From: Ascidiaceihabitans sp. | Lineage (GTDB): Bacteria; Pseudomonadota; Alphaproteobacteria; Rhodobacterales; Rhodobacteraceae | DNA length: 57,418 nt | Direction: 5' to 3' | NCBI GenBank assembly: GCA_028825475.1 | Contig: JAPKAB010000017.1 | Coordinates: 1 to 57,418, forward strand | Part shown: positions 27,202 to 36,554 of the stretch, one piece after another | How the letters are laid out: every line of letters starts with the position of its first letter | Numbering within the stretch: the first letter of the stretch is position 1 | The notes under the pieces: model-generated | The model's input: the letters and a program-made list of their open reading frames with translations, nothing else | Told to the model about the DNA's origin: nothing | Database searches by the model: none | Position numbers and translations under genes: made by a program

Positions 27202-27211
27202 GTGAATTCAC
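27202..27211. promoter_or_regulatory. 10-bp palindrome upstream of the OmpA-family gene
   Basis: GTGAATTCAC is a perfect palindrome about 110 bp before the OmpA-type start. It could be a regulator site, but a 10-bp palindrome may occur by chance. Confidence 0.25.
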
Positions 27212-27242
27212 AACATATAGTAGCGCAAAGCACCCCTAGTCG

Positions 27243-27269
27243 TAAAAAAAGCACATTTTCATAGGTGCT
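27243..27269 (-). terminator. Terminator after miaB
   Basis: On the minus strand AGCAC (27265-27269) and GTGCT (27250-27254) pair around a 10-base loop and are followed by seven T. Confidence 0.75.
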
Positions 27270-27298
27270 CATGCCGATCTCTGCCCAAACCGTTACCG

Positions 27299-28627
27299 TC
27301 AGGTAAGTTCGCCTTTTAGTGAGTTCGTTCCTGCATCAACGATTCTCACCTTTGCGATATCCCCGACTTGGGCATTTGCGTTCGCGACATGGACCGCATG
27401 TAGATACTCGGATTTACCAACCATTTGCCCTTCATCGCGGCCCACTTTCTCGAACAGGACGCTGACTTCGCGTCCGATCATCCCGTCCTGAATCTCGCGC
27501 TGATGCTTCGTTATCAAGGCTTGCAGGCGTTGGAGGCGTTCATCGGCCTCGGCTGCATCCACTAATGCGCGTTCCGCTGCAGGCGTACCTGGGCGTGTGG
27601 AGTATTTAAAGGAATACGCGTAGCCATACTTCACGGCCTCGACCAAATCCAATGTTTCTTGGAAATGAACTTCAGTTTCTTCAGGGAAGCCGACGATAAA
27701 GTCACCTGACAATACAATATCTGGACGCGCTGCGCGAATGCGTTCGATCACGCGCAAATAGCTTTCTGCGGTGTGGCTGCGGTTCATGCGTTTTAGAATA
27801 TGGTCACTTCCTGATTGGACAGGAAGATGCAGATACGGCATCAGTTTTGCACAATTGCCGTGGGCCTCAATCAACTCATCGGTCATATCGTTTGGATGGC
27901 TGGTGGTGAAGCGAATACGCTCCAACCCGTCAACCTTGTCAAGCTCCCAGATGAGCTGTGCCAATGTGTAGTCTGTCCCTTTTGGACCTTCACCGTGATA
28001 TGCGTTAACATTCTGACCCAGCAAGGTAATTTCGCGCACACCACGTTCCACAAGATTGCGTGCTTCATCAAGAATACGTGTTACCGGGCGACTTACTTCA
28101 GCTCCGCGCGTGTATGGTACTACACAGAAAGCGCAAAATTTATCACAACCTTCTTGAACAGTCAGGAACGCAGTCGGGCCGCGCGGGGCTTTAGGGCGTG
28201 CTTTAAGCTTCTCAAACTTGTCTTCTTCAGGAAAATCCGTGTCCAAGGCGCGTTTACCCTGCTGGATCAAAGCCTCCATTTCTGGGAGCCGGTGATAGGA
28301 CTGCGGTCCAACAACCAAATCGACCAACGGCTGACGACGCATAATTTCGCCGCCTTCAGCCTGTGCAACACATCCAGCCACACCGATCTTAAGATCAGGC
28401 TTAGCTTCTTTGAATTTCTTCAACCGACCCAAATCAGAATAGACTTTTTCCACTGCTTTTTCGCGGATGTGGCAAGTGTTTAGCAGAATCATATCTGCGT
28501 CTTCTTGGCTTTTCGTCTCGACATACCCCTCGCCGCCCAGCGCTTCGGCCATGCGTTCGCTGTCATAGACGTTCATCTGGCAGCCGAAGGTTTTGATGAA
28601 GAGCTTCTTTGGGCTAGTCATAGTCAT
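27299..28627 (-). CDS. miaB: tRNA-2-methylthio-N6-dimethylallyladenosine synthase
   Basis: A radical SAM enzyme that adds a methylthio group to i6A37 in tRNAs that read U-starting codons. Seen from start 28627: cluster-binding cysteines of the N-terminal UPF0004 domain (Cys16, Cys52, Cys86), the radical SAM CxxxCxxC at Cys161, Cys165, Cys168 (GCDKFCAFC), and the C-terminal TRAM domain. Length is 442 aa. The frame opens 38 codons earlier but the family begins at [21 protein letters not shown] at 28621 is also possible. It is divergent from the glycosyltransferase-like gene at 28736. Confidence 0.95.
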   Translation of the reverse strand: MTMTSPKKLFIKTFGCQMNVYDSERMAEALGGEGYVETKSQEDADMILLNTCHIREKAVEKVYSDLGRLKKFKEAKPDLKIGVAGCVAQAEGGEIMRRQPLVDLVVGPQSYHRLPEMEALIQQGKRALDTDFPEEDKFEKLKARPKAPRGPTAFLTVQEGCDKFCAFCVVPYTRGAEVSRPVTRILDEARNLVERGVREITLLGQNVNAYHGEGPKGTDYTLAQLIWELDKVDGLERIRFTTSHPNDMTDELIEAHGNCAKLMPYLHLPVQSGSDHILKRMNRSHTAESYLRVIERIRAARPDIVLSGDFIVGFPEETEVHFQETLDLVEAVKYGYAYSFKYSTRPGTPAAERALVDAAEADERLQRLQALITKHQREIQDGMIGREVSVLFEKVGRDEGQMVGKSEYLHAVHVANANAQVGDIAKVRIVDAGTNSLKGELT

Positions 28628-28735
28628 GATCCGGTATGATTTTGGCGGTTGAACGTCATCTATCAGGGGCAAGTGCCGCTTGCAATGCGCGCCGATTTGA
28701 AGGAATTTAGGCACAACACTTAAAACGAGCATCCA

Positions 28736-29605
28736 ATGCAATACAAAGACCTAGATACATTCTTAGAAGAAGGGACTGCAGCCTTAGCCAAAGGGCCTGT
28801 TGCGATCATTCTTGTTGAGGATGATGTCGAGATTGCGACCACCCTACGCCATCACCAGCAGGCAGGCTTCGCAAGCATCATAGTCTTTATGCCAGACGAA
28901 TTTGCGTTGCCAAGAGACCTACAGGACTTGGTTCACCGCGTAGGGTATAACATGGCACGCGAAGGTGCCATGGAACTTGCGGTAAACAGCGTGATTGCTG
29001 CGGCCCCCGGTCTTTGGATGTACTACTGTTTTAACGCAGAATACCTGTTCCACCCATTTTGCGAAACACGTACGGTTGGTGAAATGTTATCGTTCCATAC
29101 CGAGGAACGCCGCCATTCGATGCTAACCTACGTGGTCGATTTATATTCTGATGATCTGGACGCTAACCCTGATGCGGTGTCCTTAGATCGCGCCCACCTT
29201 GATCGTTCTGGCTATTACGCACTGGCGCGCCCGGACATCAACAACCACAATCACCCTAAAGACCGTCAATTGGATTTCTTCGGTGGATTACGCTGGCGCT
29301 ATGAAGAACACGTCCCTCTGACCCGCCGTAAGATTGACCGCATCGCACTTTTTAAATCCAAAGAGGGTCTGAAACTGCGCGAAGATCACACCTTTAATGA
29401 CGAAGAGTACAACACATACGCCTGCCCGTGGCACCACAACCTGACGTCTGCCATCTGTTCGTTCAGAACGGCCAAGGCGTTGAAACAAAACCCGGGCAGC
29501 ACATTCGATATCCAAACCTTCAAATGGCACAACTCTGCAGCCTTTGAATGGCATTCACGTCAGTTGCTTGATCTCGGGCTGATGGAACCGGGACAGTGGT
29601 TCTAA
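28736..29605 (+). CDS. Conserved glycosyltransferase-like protein
   Basis: A 289-aa cytoplasmic protein. The N-terminal part ([32 protein letters not shown]) resembles the nucleotide-sugar binding start of GT-A fold transferases, and the sequence has many conserved Asp, His and Trp residues (for example [41 protein letters not shown]). I recall similar proteins in Rhodobacterales annotated as glycosyltransferase family 2, but the fold is a guess. It has no signal or membrane helices. It shares a 108-bp divergent promoter region with miaB and converges with the PhyH gene. Confidence 0.55.
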   Translation: MQYKDLDTFLEEGTAALAKGPVAIILVEDDVEIATTLRHHQQAGFASIIVFMPDEFALPRDLQDLVHRVGYNMAREGAMELAVNSVIAAAPGLWMYYCFNAEYLFHPFCETRTVGEMLSFHTEERRHSMLTYVVDLYSDDLDANPDAVSLDRAHLDRSGYYALARPDINNHNHPKDRQLDFFGGLRWRYEEHVPLTRRKIDRIALFKSKEGLKLREDHTFNDEEYNTYACPWHHNLTSAICSFRTAKALKQNPGSTFDIQTFKWHNSAAFEWHSRQLLDLGLMEPGQWF

Positions 29606-29630
29606 TATAAATCTAAATTCGCGGACCTAA

Positions 29631-30428
29631 TTAGCGTTCAAATAATGTCGGGAACCAATCAGAGCGGAGCTTTTGACCGGGCGTCATATCATGTCCAGGG
29701 AACGGTGGTGATGTTGGCCCTGGGCGTTCCACATAGCGTGTGTCATCCCCAAGCAAGCGCAGCGAAAATGCCCGCCGCCTTGTTGTGGCCTCGTTCCCAC
29801 GCGCCCCATGAAGAATATTATAGTTAAACGCCACAGCGTCGCCTGGTTCCAGCTCCCACTCAACGACTTTCATCCCTTCGGCATCAGGGTCAGGCACGGT
29901 CATATATGTCTCGTCGTCTGGGTAGAAATTTGTTTCGCTAAGCCAACGTGTCGGCAAAACTGGTTTTTCCCACAAATGTGACCCGGCAACGCAACGCAAG
30001 CTGGCATTTGTTACCGCATCCAGAGGCGACCAAAAGCTAACTGTTTGCTGACCTTCAACGAAATAATACGGACCATCGGTGTGCCATGGTGTCGGCTTTG
30101 AGGTTCCAGGCTCTTTAACCAAAACGTGATCATGGAACAATTGTACCGAATTGGACCGCATGAGATCCGCGCCAACTTCGGCAGCTGCAGAGTTGCGAAT
30201 AACATTTTCAAATTCAGGAATGCGACTCCAGTTGCAATAATCATCAAAGAAGCGACCCGCCTCACCTTTATGCAAATTCTCTGCGGCATATGGCCCGGGT
30301 TCAGACATGTTGCGGGCGACGCCCTCCCGCAACGTATCCACTTCATCAGCAAACAATCCTTTGATCATAACAACCCCGTCCTTCTGGAAGGTGTCGATGT
30401 GATCTTGTGTAATAAGTGGATGGGTCAT
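29631..30428 (-). CDS. Phytanoyl-CoA dioxygenase (PhyH) family protein
   Basis: A Fe(II)/2-oxoglutarate-dependent oxygenase of 265 aa. The two-His-one-carboxylate iron site is visible as HTD (WHTDGPYYF, about residues 118-126) and the distal His in LHGARGNEATT (about residue 206), followed by RRRAFSLRL, whose Arg binds 2-oxoglutarate. Substrates in this family vary (CoA esters, ectoine, small metabolites), so the reaction is not assigned. Its start has GGAGCAC upstream. It lies downstream of irr on the same strand with a gap of 89 bp; an iron-dependent enzyme next to an iron regulator is suggestive but not proof of control. Confidence 0.85.
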   Translation of the reverse strand: MTHPLITQDHIDTFQKDGVVMIKGLFADEVDTLREGVARNMSEPGPYAAENLHKGEAGRFFDDYCNWSRIPEFENVIRNSAAAEVGADLMRSNSVQLFHDHVLVKEPGTSKPTPWHTDGPYYFVEGQQTVSFWSPLDAVTNASLRCVAGSHLWEKPVLPTRWLSETNFYPDDETYMTVPDPDAEGMKVVEWELEPGDAVAFNYNILHGARGNEATTRRRAFSLRLLGDDTRYVERPGPTSPPFPGHDMTPGQKLRSDWFPTLFER

Positions 30429-30517
30429 GTATGTGCTCCTGAACTCTTAGGAGCACGCTAGTTTGCAATCGTGTATTAAGGCAAGCCCGCCACGTGAAAT
30501 GCTAACTCAAACTTAGA

Positions 30518-30937
30518 TTAATTTTTGGCTTTGCGGCGCAAACGGATGACAACATCGACGGACGCGATTTCCGCACCTTCAGGTGCATCAGGCAACTGCG
30601 CGATTACCAACTGTTCTGATGGTGCATCAGTCAATCTGGCTTCGTCTTCCCAGTAAAAGTGCGGGTGATCATGTGTATTGGTGTCAAAGTAGCTTTTTGA
30701 ACCATCAACAGTGACCTCTTGCATAAGCCCCGCATCACAAAACGCACTGAGAGTATTATAGACAGTCGCAAGCGACACAGCGTTGCCTTTGGCATGGGCT
30801 GCGTCAAACAAACTTTCGGCAGTGACGTGACGGTGCTGACCATCTCCAACCAATAAAGCCGCCAAAGTCACGCGTTGACGCGTTGGGCGAAGCCCAGCAG
30901 TTGCCAACCAATTCGTGCCTATCTGTTCTTGCGACAT
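30518..30937 (-). CDS. irr: Iron response regulator of the Fur family (Irr-like)
   Basis: A 139-aa Fur-superfamily regulator, with a winged-helix DNA-binding part (residues ~8-75, LRPTRQRVTLAALLV and SLATVYNTLSAF) and a metal or heme-sensing part containing THDHPHFYWED (His89, His91, His93) and HRH at residues 35-37. In alphaproteobacteria Irr represses or activates iron and heme genes under iron limitation. The sequence fits Irr better than Fur: the HDHPHF run is the Irr-type heme/metal site and the cysteine motifs of typical Fur are absent. The start at 30937 has AAAGGCGC before it. It is divergent from fabA. Confidence 0.88.
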   Translation of the reverse strand: MSQEQIGTNWLATAGLRPTRQRVTLAALLVGDGQHRHVTAESLFDAAHAKGNAVSLATVYNTLSAFCDAGLMQEVTVDGSKSYFDTNTHDHPHFYWEDEARLTDAPSEQLVIAQLPDAPEGAEIASVDVVIRLRRKAKN

Positions 30938-31195
30938 TATAATTGCGCCTTTGCAAACCATTCTCAGATCATATCTAGTCTGACCGACACATGTTTTCAA
31001 TTGCTTTCCATGATTTGGGCATAAACTGCACAATGCTCCGCTTAGTTGCACAAGCTGCCAATTTGCCCGGATAGCGCATCGCAAAGAACACATCACAGTT
31101 TTAACCGTTCGCCATGCGTGCCCCTACCCTTGCAGGACCACAAATTGCGATGGTAGAGGGGGATAACACTAAATACGATATGGAGAGCCGCCAAC

Positions 31196-31705
31196 ATGTC
31201 CCTTTACCCGACAAGCTTTGACAAGGACGACCTATTAAAATGTTCGCGCGGCGAACTGTTCGGAGAGGGCAATGCGCAGTTACCAGCCCCCCCCATGCTG
31301 ATGATGGACCGTATCACAGACATCTCAGGTGATGGCGGCGAGCATGGCAAGGGCCACGTCGTTGCAGAATTCGACATTACGCCTGACCTTTGGTTCTTTG
31401 ACTGCCACTTTCCTGGCAACCCAATTATGCCAGGTTGCTTGGGTCTCGATGGCTTGTGGCAGCTTACCGGCTTTAACCTTGGCTGGCGCGGCTGGCAGGG
31501 CCGTGGCTATGCATTGGGTGTAGGCGAAGTTAAATTAACCGGCATGGTGCGCCCTGACCGCAAAAAACTAACTTATAAAATTGACTTTACCAAAGCGATC
31601 CAAACCCGCCGCCTCACAATGGGTGTGGCCAACGGAATTGTAGAAGCAGACGGCGAAGTCATTTACATGGTCAAAGACATGAAAGTTGCATTGTCAGAAA
31701 CCTAA
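31196..31705 (+). CDS. fabA: 3-hydroxydecanoyl-ACP dehydratase/isomerase
   Basis: Dehydrates 3-hydroxyacyl-ACP and isomerises the 10-carbon trans-2 to the cis-3 double bond, the entry to anaerobic-type unsaturated fatty acid synthesis. The 169-aa hotdog-fold protein has the catalytic His71 ([10 protein letters not shown]) and Asp85 (LGLDGLW). TGGAGAGCCGCC provides the binding site. It is followed by fabB and fabI, forming a complete unsaturated-chain module, and divergent from irr across 258 bp. Confidence 0.97.
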   Translation: MSLYPTSFDKDDLLKCSRGELFGEGNAQLPAPPMLMMDRITDISGDGGEHGKGHVVAEFDITPDLWFFDCHFPGNPIMPGCLGLDGLWQLTGFNLGWRGWQGRGYALGVGEVKLTGMVRPDRKKLTYKIDFTKAIQTRRLTMGVANGIVEADGEVIYMVKDMKVALSET

Positions 31706-31778
31706 TCCTACTTCGGCTTAAGTTATAAAAACATGATCGGGTCGGTTCCAAGGCCCAACACAGAACAAGGAGAGCGCC

Positions 31779-33008
31779 ATGCGCCGCGTTGTCGTCACAG
31801 GTTTGGGGATTGTCTCAAGCATCGGTAATAATATTGAAGAAGTGCTTGCAAGCTTGCAGGCTGGAACTTCTGGCATCGTAGCAAGCCCAGAAATGACCGA
31901 GCACGGCTTTCGCAGCCAAATTGCTGGCACGCTCAAACTGGATGTCGCCGAACACGTCGACAAACGCACCCTTCGTTTCATGGGCCAAGCAGCGGCTTAT
32001 GCCCACATCGCTATGGGCCAAGCCATTGCTGACGCGGGCCTGACTGAAGCTGATGTCGTGAATGAACGCACGGGCCTTGTTGCAGGTTCTGGCGGTCCTT
32101 CCACTTCTGCAATGCTGACAGCGCACCAAACGGTTGCAAAGACAGGTGCTACAAAACGCATCGGTCCATTCGCAGTTCCAAAATGCATGTCATCCACCGT
32201 CAGCGCGAACCTCTCAACCGCTTATAAGATTAAAGGGATCAACTATTCGATCACCTCAGCTTGTTCCACATCACTCCACTGCATCGGCAACGCAGCAGAA
32301 CAAATCATGATGGGCAAGCAAGACGTTATGTTCGCAGGCGGCGGCGAAGAGTTGGATTGGACATTGTCCTGCCTGTTTGACGCGATGGGTGCGATGAGCA
32401 GCAAACACAACGACACTCCAGAACAAGCGAGCCGTGCGTTTGATGCGGACCGCGATGGTTTCGTAATTTCAGGCGGTGGCGGTATTGTTGTTCTTGAAGA
32501 CCTAGATCACGCATTGGCACGTGGCGCGAAAATTTATGCCGAAGTCACAGGTTACGCTGCAACATCAGACGGCCACGACATGGTTGCACCATCCGGTGAG
32601 GGCGGAGAGCGCGCTATGCGCCTTGCACTGTCCACACTGCCAGAAGGCCGTAAAGTCGGCTACATCAACGCACACGGCACATCTACGCCAGTTGGCGATG
32701 TCGGTGAAATCGAAGCGGTTCGCCGCGTGTTTGGCAAAGGCACGACACCACCTGTCAGCTCAACCAAATCCATGACAGGTCACGCCCAAGGGGCTGCTGG
32801 CGCACTCGAAGCAATCTTTAGCATCTTGATGTTGGACAATGATTTCATCGCCCGCTCGATCAACGTCAAAAACCTTGATCCAGCCATCGACGCCTCAGAA
32901 ATCGCACTTGAAACGGTTCAAAACGCTGGTCTTGATAGCGTGATGACCAACTCATTTGGGTTTGGCGGCACTAATGGATCAATGATCCTTTCCAAATATC
33001 ACGGGTAA
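31779..33008 (+). CDS. fabB: 3-oxoacyl-ACP synthase I
   Basis: Condensing enzyme that elongates the unsaturated intermediate from FabA. The 409-aa thiolase-fold protein has the Cys-His-His triad: Cys162 (SACSTS), His299 (NAHGTSTP) and His335 (MTGHAQGA), plus the NSFGFGGTNGS end motif. AAGGAGAGCGCC precedes the ATG. It lies 73 bp after fabA and 10 bp before fabI. Confidence 0.97.
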   Translation: MRRVVVTGLGIVSSIGNNIEEVLASLQAGTSGIVASPEMTEHGFRSQIAGTLKLDVAEHVDKRTLRFMGQAAAYAHIAMGQAIADAGLTEADVVNERTGLVAGSGGPSTSAMLTAHQTVAKTGATKRIGPFAVPKCMSSTVSANLSTAYKIKGINYSITSACSTSLHCIGNAAEQIMMGKQDVMFAGGGEELDWTLSCLFDAMGAMSSKHNDTPEQASRAFDADRDGFVISGGGGIVVLEDLDHALARGAKIYAEVTGYAATSDGHDMVAPSGEGGERAMRLALSTLPEGRKVGYINAHGTSTPVGDVGEIEAVRRVFGKGTTPPVSSTKSMTGHAQGAAGALEAIFSILMLDNDFIARSINVKNLDPAIDASEIALETVQNAGLDSVMTNSFGFGGTNGSMILSKYHG

Positions 33009-33018
33009 GAATTTTATT

Positions 33019-33810
33019 ATGACCAATATGTTAGCAGGAAAACGCGGCCTTATTATGGGTGTCGCCAATGAACGTTCCATCGCTTGGGGTATCGCAAAAT
33101 CTATGGCCGAAGCTGGGGCCGAGCTTGCCTTTACCTATCAAGGTGAAGCATTCGGCAAACGCCTTGAGCCATTGGCAGCCTCTGTTGGTTCCGACTTCAT
33201 GGTCGACGTTGATGTAACGGATGATGCAAGCCTAGACGCAGCGTTCGATGCTTTGGGTTCACGTTGGCCGACAATCGACTTTGTTGTCCACGCCATCGCG
33301 TTTTCTGACAAATCAGAGCTAACAGGTCGTTTCCTGAACACGTCACGTGCTAACTTTAAGCATTCAATGGATATCTCAGCATATTCCTTCATCGAAGTTG
33401 CGCGTCGCGCGCACCCATTGATGGTTGAGAATGGCGGGACGTTGATGACATTGACGTATCAAGGTTCAAATCGCGTTGTACCAAATTACAACGTCATGGG
33501 CGTTGCTAAAGCCGCTCTTGAATCAGCGACACGTTACCTTGCCAACGACCTTGGACCAGATGGCATTCGCGTCAACGCAATTTCACCTGGCCCAATGAAG
33601 ACACTGGCAGGTGCCGCGATCGGCGGGGCACGCAAGACCTATAAACACACCGATCAAAATGCGCCAATGCGCTCAAACGCAACACTTGAAGCGGTAGGTG
33701 GCACGGCAGTTTATCTTGCATCTGACGTTGGGGCCTACACCACAGGTGAAATCATTCGTGTCGATGGCGGCTACCACGTTTTGGGTATGCCACAACCAGA
33801 TCACCTTTAA
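33019..33810 (+). CDS. fabI: Enoyl-ACP reductase (NADH)
   Basis: Reduces the trans-2-enoyl-ACP at the end of each fatty acid elongation cycle. The 263-aa SDR-fold protein has the triad Tyr147, Tyr157 and Lys164 (NYNVMGVAKAAL) and the MGVANERSIAWGIA nucleotide loop. It is the usual target of triclosan-type inhibitors in this family. It ends the fab transcript before a strong hairpin. Confidence 0.97.
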   Translation: MTNMLAGKRGLIMGVANERSIAWGIAKSMAEAGAELAFTYQGEAFGKRLEPLAASVGSDFMVDVDVTDDASLDAAFDALGSRWPTIDFVVHAIAFSDKSELTGRFLNTSRANFKHSMDISAYSFIEVARRAHPLMVENGGTLMTLTYQGSNRVVPNYNVMGVAKAALESATRYLANDLGPDGIRVNAISPGPMKTLAGAAIGGARKTYKHTDQNAPMRSNATLEAVGGTAVYLASDVGAYTTGEIIRVDGGYHVLGMPQPDHL

Positions 33811-33820
33811 GCACTTATAG

Positions 33821-33867
33821 AATTCGGGCGGAACACGCAGTTAACCCTGCATAAAGTCGCCCGAATT
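33821..33867 (+). terminator. Large hairpin after fabI
   Basis: AATTCGGGCG (33821-33830) pairs with CGCCCGAATT (33858-33867), and GCAG/CTGC inside it pair in a second helix. It likely ends the fabA-fabB-fabI transcript. Confidence 0.7.
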
Positions 33868-33908
33868 TCGCCCTAAAATGGTCCACAGCCTCAACTAGCT
33901 ATTTGACC

Positions 33909-34268
33909 ATGAGAAAACAGACCCCACATTTCGAAAGAATATTAGCCCGCCGTGAGGCGCGTGCGATGCGATCCAAGAAACTGGGCCGCCTCATTTTTTA
34001 CGTGGTAGCTGTTGGCGCAAGCGCAACTTTGCGCCTGAACCCGCAATTGGTTAGCGAGATCGCAAATTATTTTGCTGAGCCTTCACTGGCTACACAGGTT
34101 GCCACTGTCAAAAATGCGCCTATCGCTGTAATTCGCAACACTATGCCTAAAGATCGGATTAAAATTAGACGTGGCATTACCCGGCAGGCCCAACTTAATA
34201 CTGCTGACAGTCAAACGATGTCTGAAGAAATTGAGAAAATGCTTCGCGAGATCGAAGCTGGGCAATAG
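33909..34268 (+). CDS. Small single-pass membrane protein, unknown
   Basis: A 119-aa protein that I do not recognise. It has a strongly basic N-terminal region (residues 1-27, many Arg and Lys), then one moderately hydrophobic helix (about 29-45, LIFYVVAVGASATLRL), and a periplasmic-type tail rich in charged residues ending SEEIEKMLREIEAGQ, which may form a coiled coil. The ATG at 33909 has no strong binding site; a TTG six bases earlier is an alternative. It lies after the fab terminator and converges with the PPIase gene. Codon use is ordinary. Confidence 0.55.
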   Translation: MRKQTPHFERILARREARAMRSKKLGRLIFYVVAVGASATLRLNPQLVSEIANYFAEPSLATQVATVKNAPIAVIRNTMPKDRIKIRRGITRQAQLNTADSQTMSEEIEKMLREIEAGQ

Positions 34269-34286
34269 ACGCCCAGCTTCGAAAAA

Positions 34287-34715
34287 TCAGTTGATTGATA
34301 CAACTTCGAAATCAAATGTCAGAGCTTTACCTGCAAGTGCGTGGTTTGCATCAAGCGTTACCGTCGCTTCGTCCATCGCAATCACGGTAACAGGCAGTGG
34401 CTGACCGCTTGGCGTTTGCATGTGAAGCGTGAGGCCGATTTCCAATGGAATATCCTCTGGGATACCTTCGCGTGGCACCGCTTGCTTCATCTCTTCAACA
34501 GCTTCGCCGTATGCCAATTCACAAGGAATATGTACGATCTTCTTTTCGCCAACTTCCATACCGGGCATCGCTTCATCAAGACCAACAATGATGTGACCAG
34601 AACCCACTTCAAATTCCAGCGGTTCACGGCCTTCTGAGCTATCAAAAACGCTGCCGTCTTCAAGGGTTCCTGTATAGTGAATGCTCACGTTGTCGCCTGT
34701 TTTGATCTTGGTCAC
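34287..34715 (-). CDS. FKBP-type peptidyl-prolyl isomerase, SlyD-like
   Basis: A 142-aa protein with an FKBP domain (HYTGTLEDGSVFDSSEG, about residues 15-31) and the inserted flap of SlyD-type chaperones, which both isomerise proline bonds and bind unfolded segments. It lacks the His-rich metal-binding tail of E. coli SlyD. The start is the GTG at 34715 because AAAGGA is 6 bp upstream; upstream in-frame codons do not match the family. Cytoplasmic. Confidence 0.85.
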   Translation of the reverse strand: MTKIKTGDNVSIHYTGTLEDGSVFDSSEGREPLEFEVGSGHIIVGLDEAMPGMEVGEKKIVHIPCELAYGEAVEEMKQAVPREGIPEDIPLEIGLTLHMQTPSGQPLPVTVIAMDEATVTLDANHALAGKALTFDFEVVSIN

Positions 34716-34846
34716 GTTGATGTCCTTTGTGCCGTATTTTAAATTTCGCGCACACTGCCCCGAACAGATCATCGGGTAAACCCATCTTTTGGCCTTTTCG
34801 ATCGCCATATCGCGTGCCACTGTATTGAAAAAGCAGGAGACGACAC

Positions 34847-35533
34847 ATGCCTATTACCACGTGTATTTTCGACGCCTACGGCACTTTGTTTGATGTGGCT
34901 GCTGCTGCACGCCAAGCAGCAAGCGAACCACAGTTTTCCAAGATTAAGGACACGTGGCCACAACTGGCAGAACACTGGCGTCTCAAACAGCTGCAATACA
35001 CTTGGCTGCGCGCCATCACACAGGCCCACACCGACTTTTGGGAAGTGACCCAAGACGGCCTAGATTGGGCATTGGAGAAATGCGGCGTTGATGGTGATGC
35101 AGAGCTACGCGAACGTCTGCTTGCGTTATATTGGGAACTACAGGCCTATCCAGAGGTTCCCGAGATGCTGCAAACCTTAAAGGCAGCAGGCTTGAACACG
35201 GCCATTTTGTCCAACGGGTCCCCCGATATGTTGGATGGTGCAGTCCAATCTGCTGGGATTGAAACCTTGTTGGATGACAACCTGTCTGTGCAAAGTGTTG
35301 GCATCTTTAAACCGGATTCACGTGTGTATGACCTTGTGGGGCAACGGTTCGGTTGCGCCAAAGATGAGGTGTTGTTCGTATCCTCAAATGGATGGGACGC
35401 CGCGGGTGCTACTGGATATGGGTTCACAACCGCATGGGTAAACCGTTCTGGCGAACCTATGGACCGTATGCCATGGAAGCCAAAACACGTCTTGCGCGAC
35501 CTGACCGACATCCCCAAAATTGTCGGGCTTTGA
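34847..35533 (+). CDS. HAD-family hydrolase, (S)-2-haloacid dehalogenase type
   Basis: A 228-aa HAD-superfamily enzyme of the class I, type II haloacid dehalogenase group. Seen: nucleophile Asp9 in IFDAYGTLFD, the Ser/Thr motif AILSNGSPDML, and the motif III lysine and acidic residues (FKPDSRVY and SSNGWDAAGA). The SSNGWDAAGA sequence is characteristic of L-2-haloacid dehalogenases. GCAGGAGACG precedes the ATG. It heads a tightly packed plus-strand block; substrate not proven. Confidence 0.88.
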   Translation: MPITTCIFDAYGTLFDVAAAARQAASEPQFSKIKDTWPQLAEHWRLKQLQYTWLRAITQAHTDFWEVTQDGLDWALEKCGVDGDAELRERLLALYWELQAYPEVPEMLQTLKAAGLNTAILSNGSPDMLDGAVQSAGIETLLDDNLSVQSVGIFKPDSRVYDLVGQRFGCAKDEVLFVSSNGWDAAGATGYGFTTAWVNRSGEPMDRMPWKPKHVLRDLTDIPKIVGL

Positions 35534-35578
35534 TCCAAGCCCCCAACCCTATCCACTCGCACTTCAGAAGGACCTGAC

Positions 35579-36553
35579 ATGAACATCGATATGATCCGTG
35601 CTGCGGCACAACGTATTCAGGGTCACGCACGTTATACGCCCTTGCTGAATTCGCCGTTTTTGGATGAGATTGCTGGCCGCCGTGTTTGGGTTAAACCTGA
35701 ATGTTTGCAACACACTGGCAGTTTTAAATTTCGAGGTGGCTGGTCTGCCCTATCGGCGCTCGACGAACAAACTCGCGCAAAGGGTGTGATTGCATTCTCA
35801 AGTGGCAATCACGCACAAGGGGTTGCCTTGGCCGCGCGTTCACACGGCGTGCCATCCGTGATCATCATGCCATCTGACGCCCCTGCCCTAAAGATCGCGA
35901 ACACAAAAGCATTGGGTGCCGAAGTTGTTCTATATGACCGCGACGGCGAAAGCCGTGACGCCATTGGTGCGGCTATGTCCAAAGAACGCGGACTAACCTT
36001 GATCAAACCCTATGATGAGCCCGAAGTGATTGCAGGCCAAGGCACCGTTGGCTTAGAGATCGCAACCCAAGCGGCCGAACACGGCATCACCAAAGCTGAA
36101 GTGATAGTGTGTTGTGGCGGCGGTGGTCTAACCAGCGGCATCGCCCTTGCCTTGGAAGCGGATGCGCCTGACATGTTGGTGCGTCCTGTTGAGCCTGAGG
36201 GCTTTGATGATGTCGCCCGCTCGCTCAAAGACGGTGTAATTCGCAGCAATGCAGCGACCTCCGGTAACATCTGTGATGCGGTCATAACACTACAACCCGG
36301 CGACATCACCTTTCCTATCATGAAACGGCTATGTGGTTCTGGCTTAACCGTTTCTGAAGACGAAGCATTGCAAGCCATGGCGCAGGCCTTTAGCCGCCTG
36401 AAACTTGTTGCAGAACCCGGAGGCGCAATCGCGCTTGCCTCTGCACTATACCGATCTGACCAAATCACAGGCGATGATGTTATCGTCGTTATTTCCGGCG
36501 GCAACGTCGACGCAGCCCTTTTCCAAACAGCCCTTTCGCGCTTCGGAGTTTGA
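35579..36553 (+). CDS. PLP-dependent threonine/serine dehydratase
   Basis: A fold-type II PLP enzyme of 324 aa that deaminates threonine or serine (or racemises serine). The PLP lysine is Lys50 in SFKFRGG, and CCGGGGLTSGIAL is the phosphate-binding loop. It is short and lacks the C-terminal regulatory ACT-type domain of biosynthetic IlvA, so it fits the catabolic or eukaryotic-type serine racemase subgroup. AGAAGGACCTGAC precedes the ATG. It lies 45 bp after the haloacid dehalogenase. Confidence 0.88.
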   Translation: MNIDMIRAAAQRIQGHARYTPLLNSPFLDEIAGRRVWVKPECLQHTGSFKFRGGWSALSALDEQTRAKGVIAFSSGNHAQGVALAARSHGVPSVIIMPSDAPALKIANTKALGAEVVLYDRDGESRDAIGAAMSKERGLTLIKPYDEPEVIAGQGTVGLEIATQAAEHGITKAEVIVCCGGGGLTSGIALALEADAPDMLVRPVEPEGFDDVARSLKDGVIRSNAATSGNICDAVITLQPGDITFPIMKRLCGSGLTVSEDEALQAMAQAFSRLKLVAEPGGAIALASALYRSDQITGDDVIVVISGGNVDAALFQTALSRFGV

Positions 36554-36554
36554 T

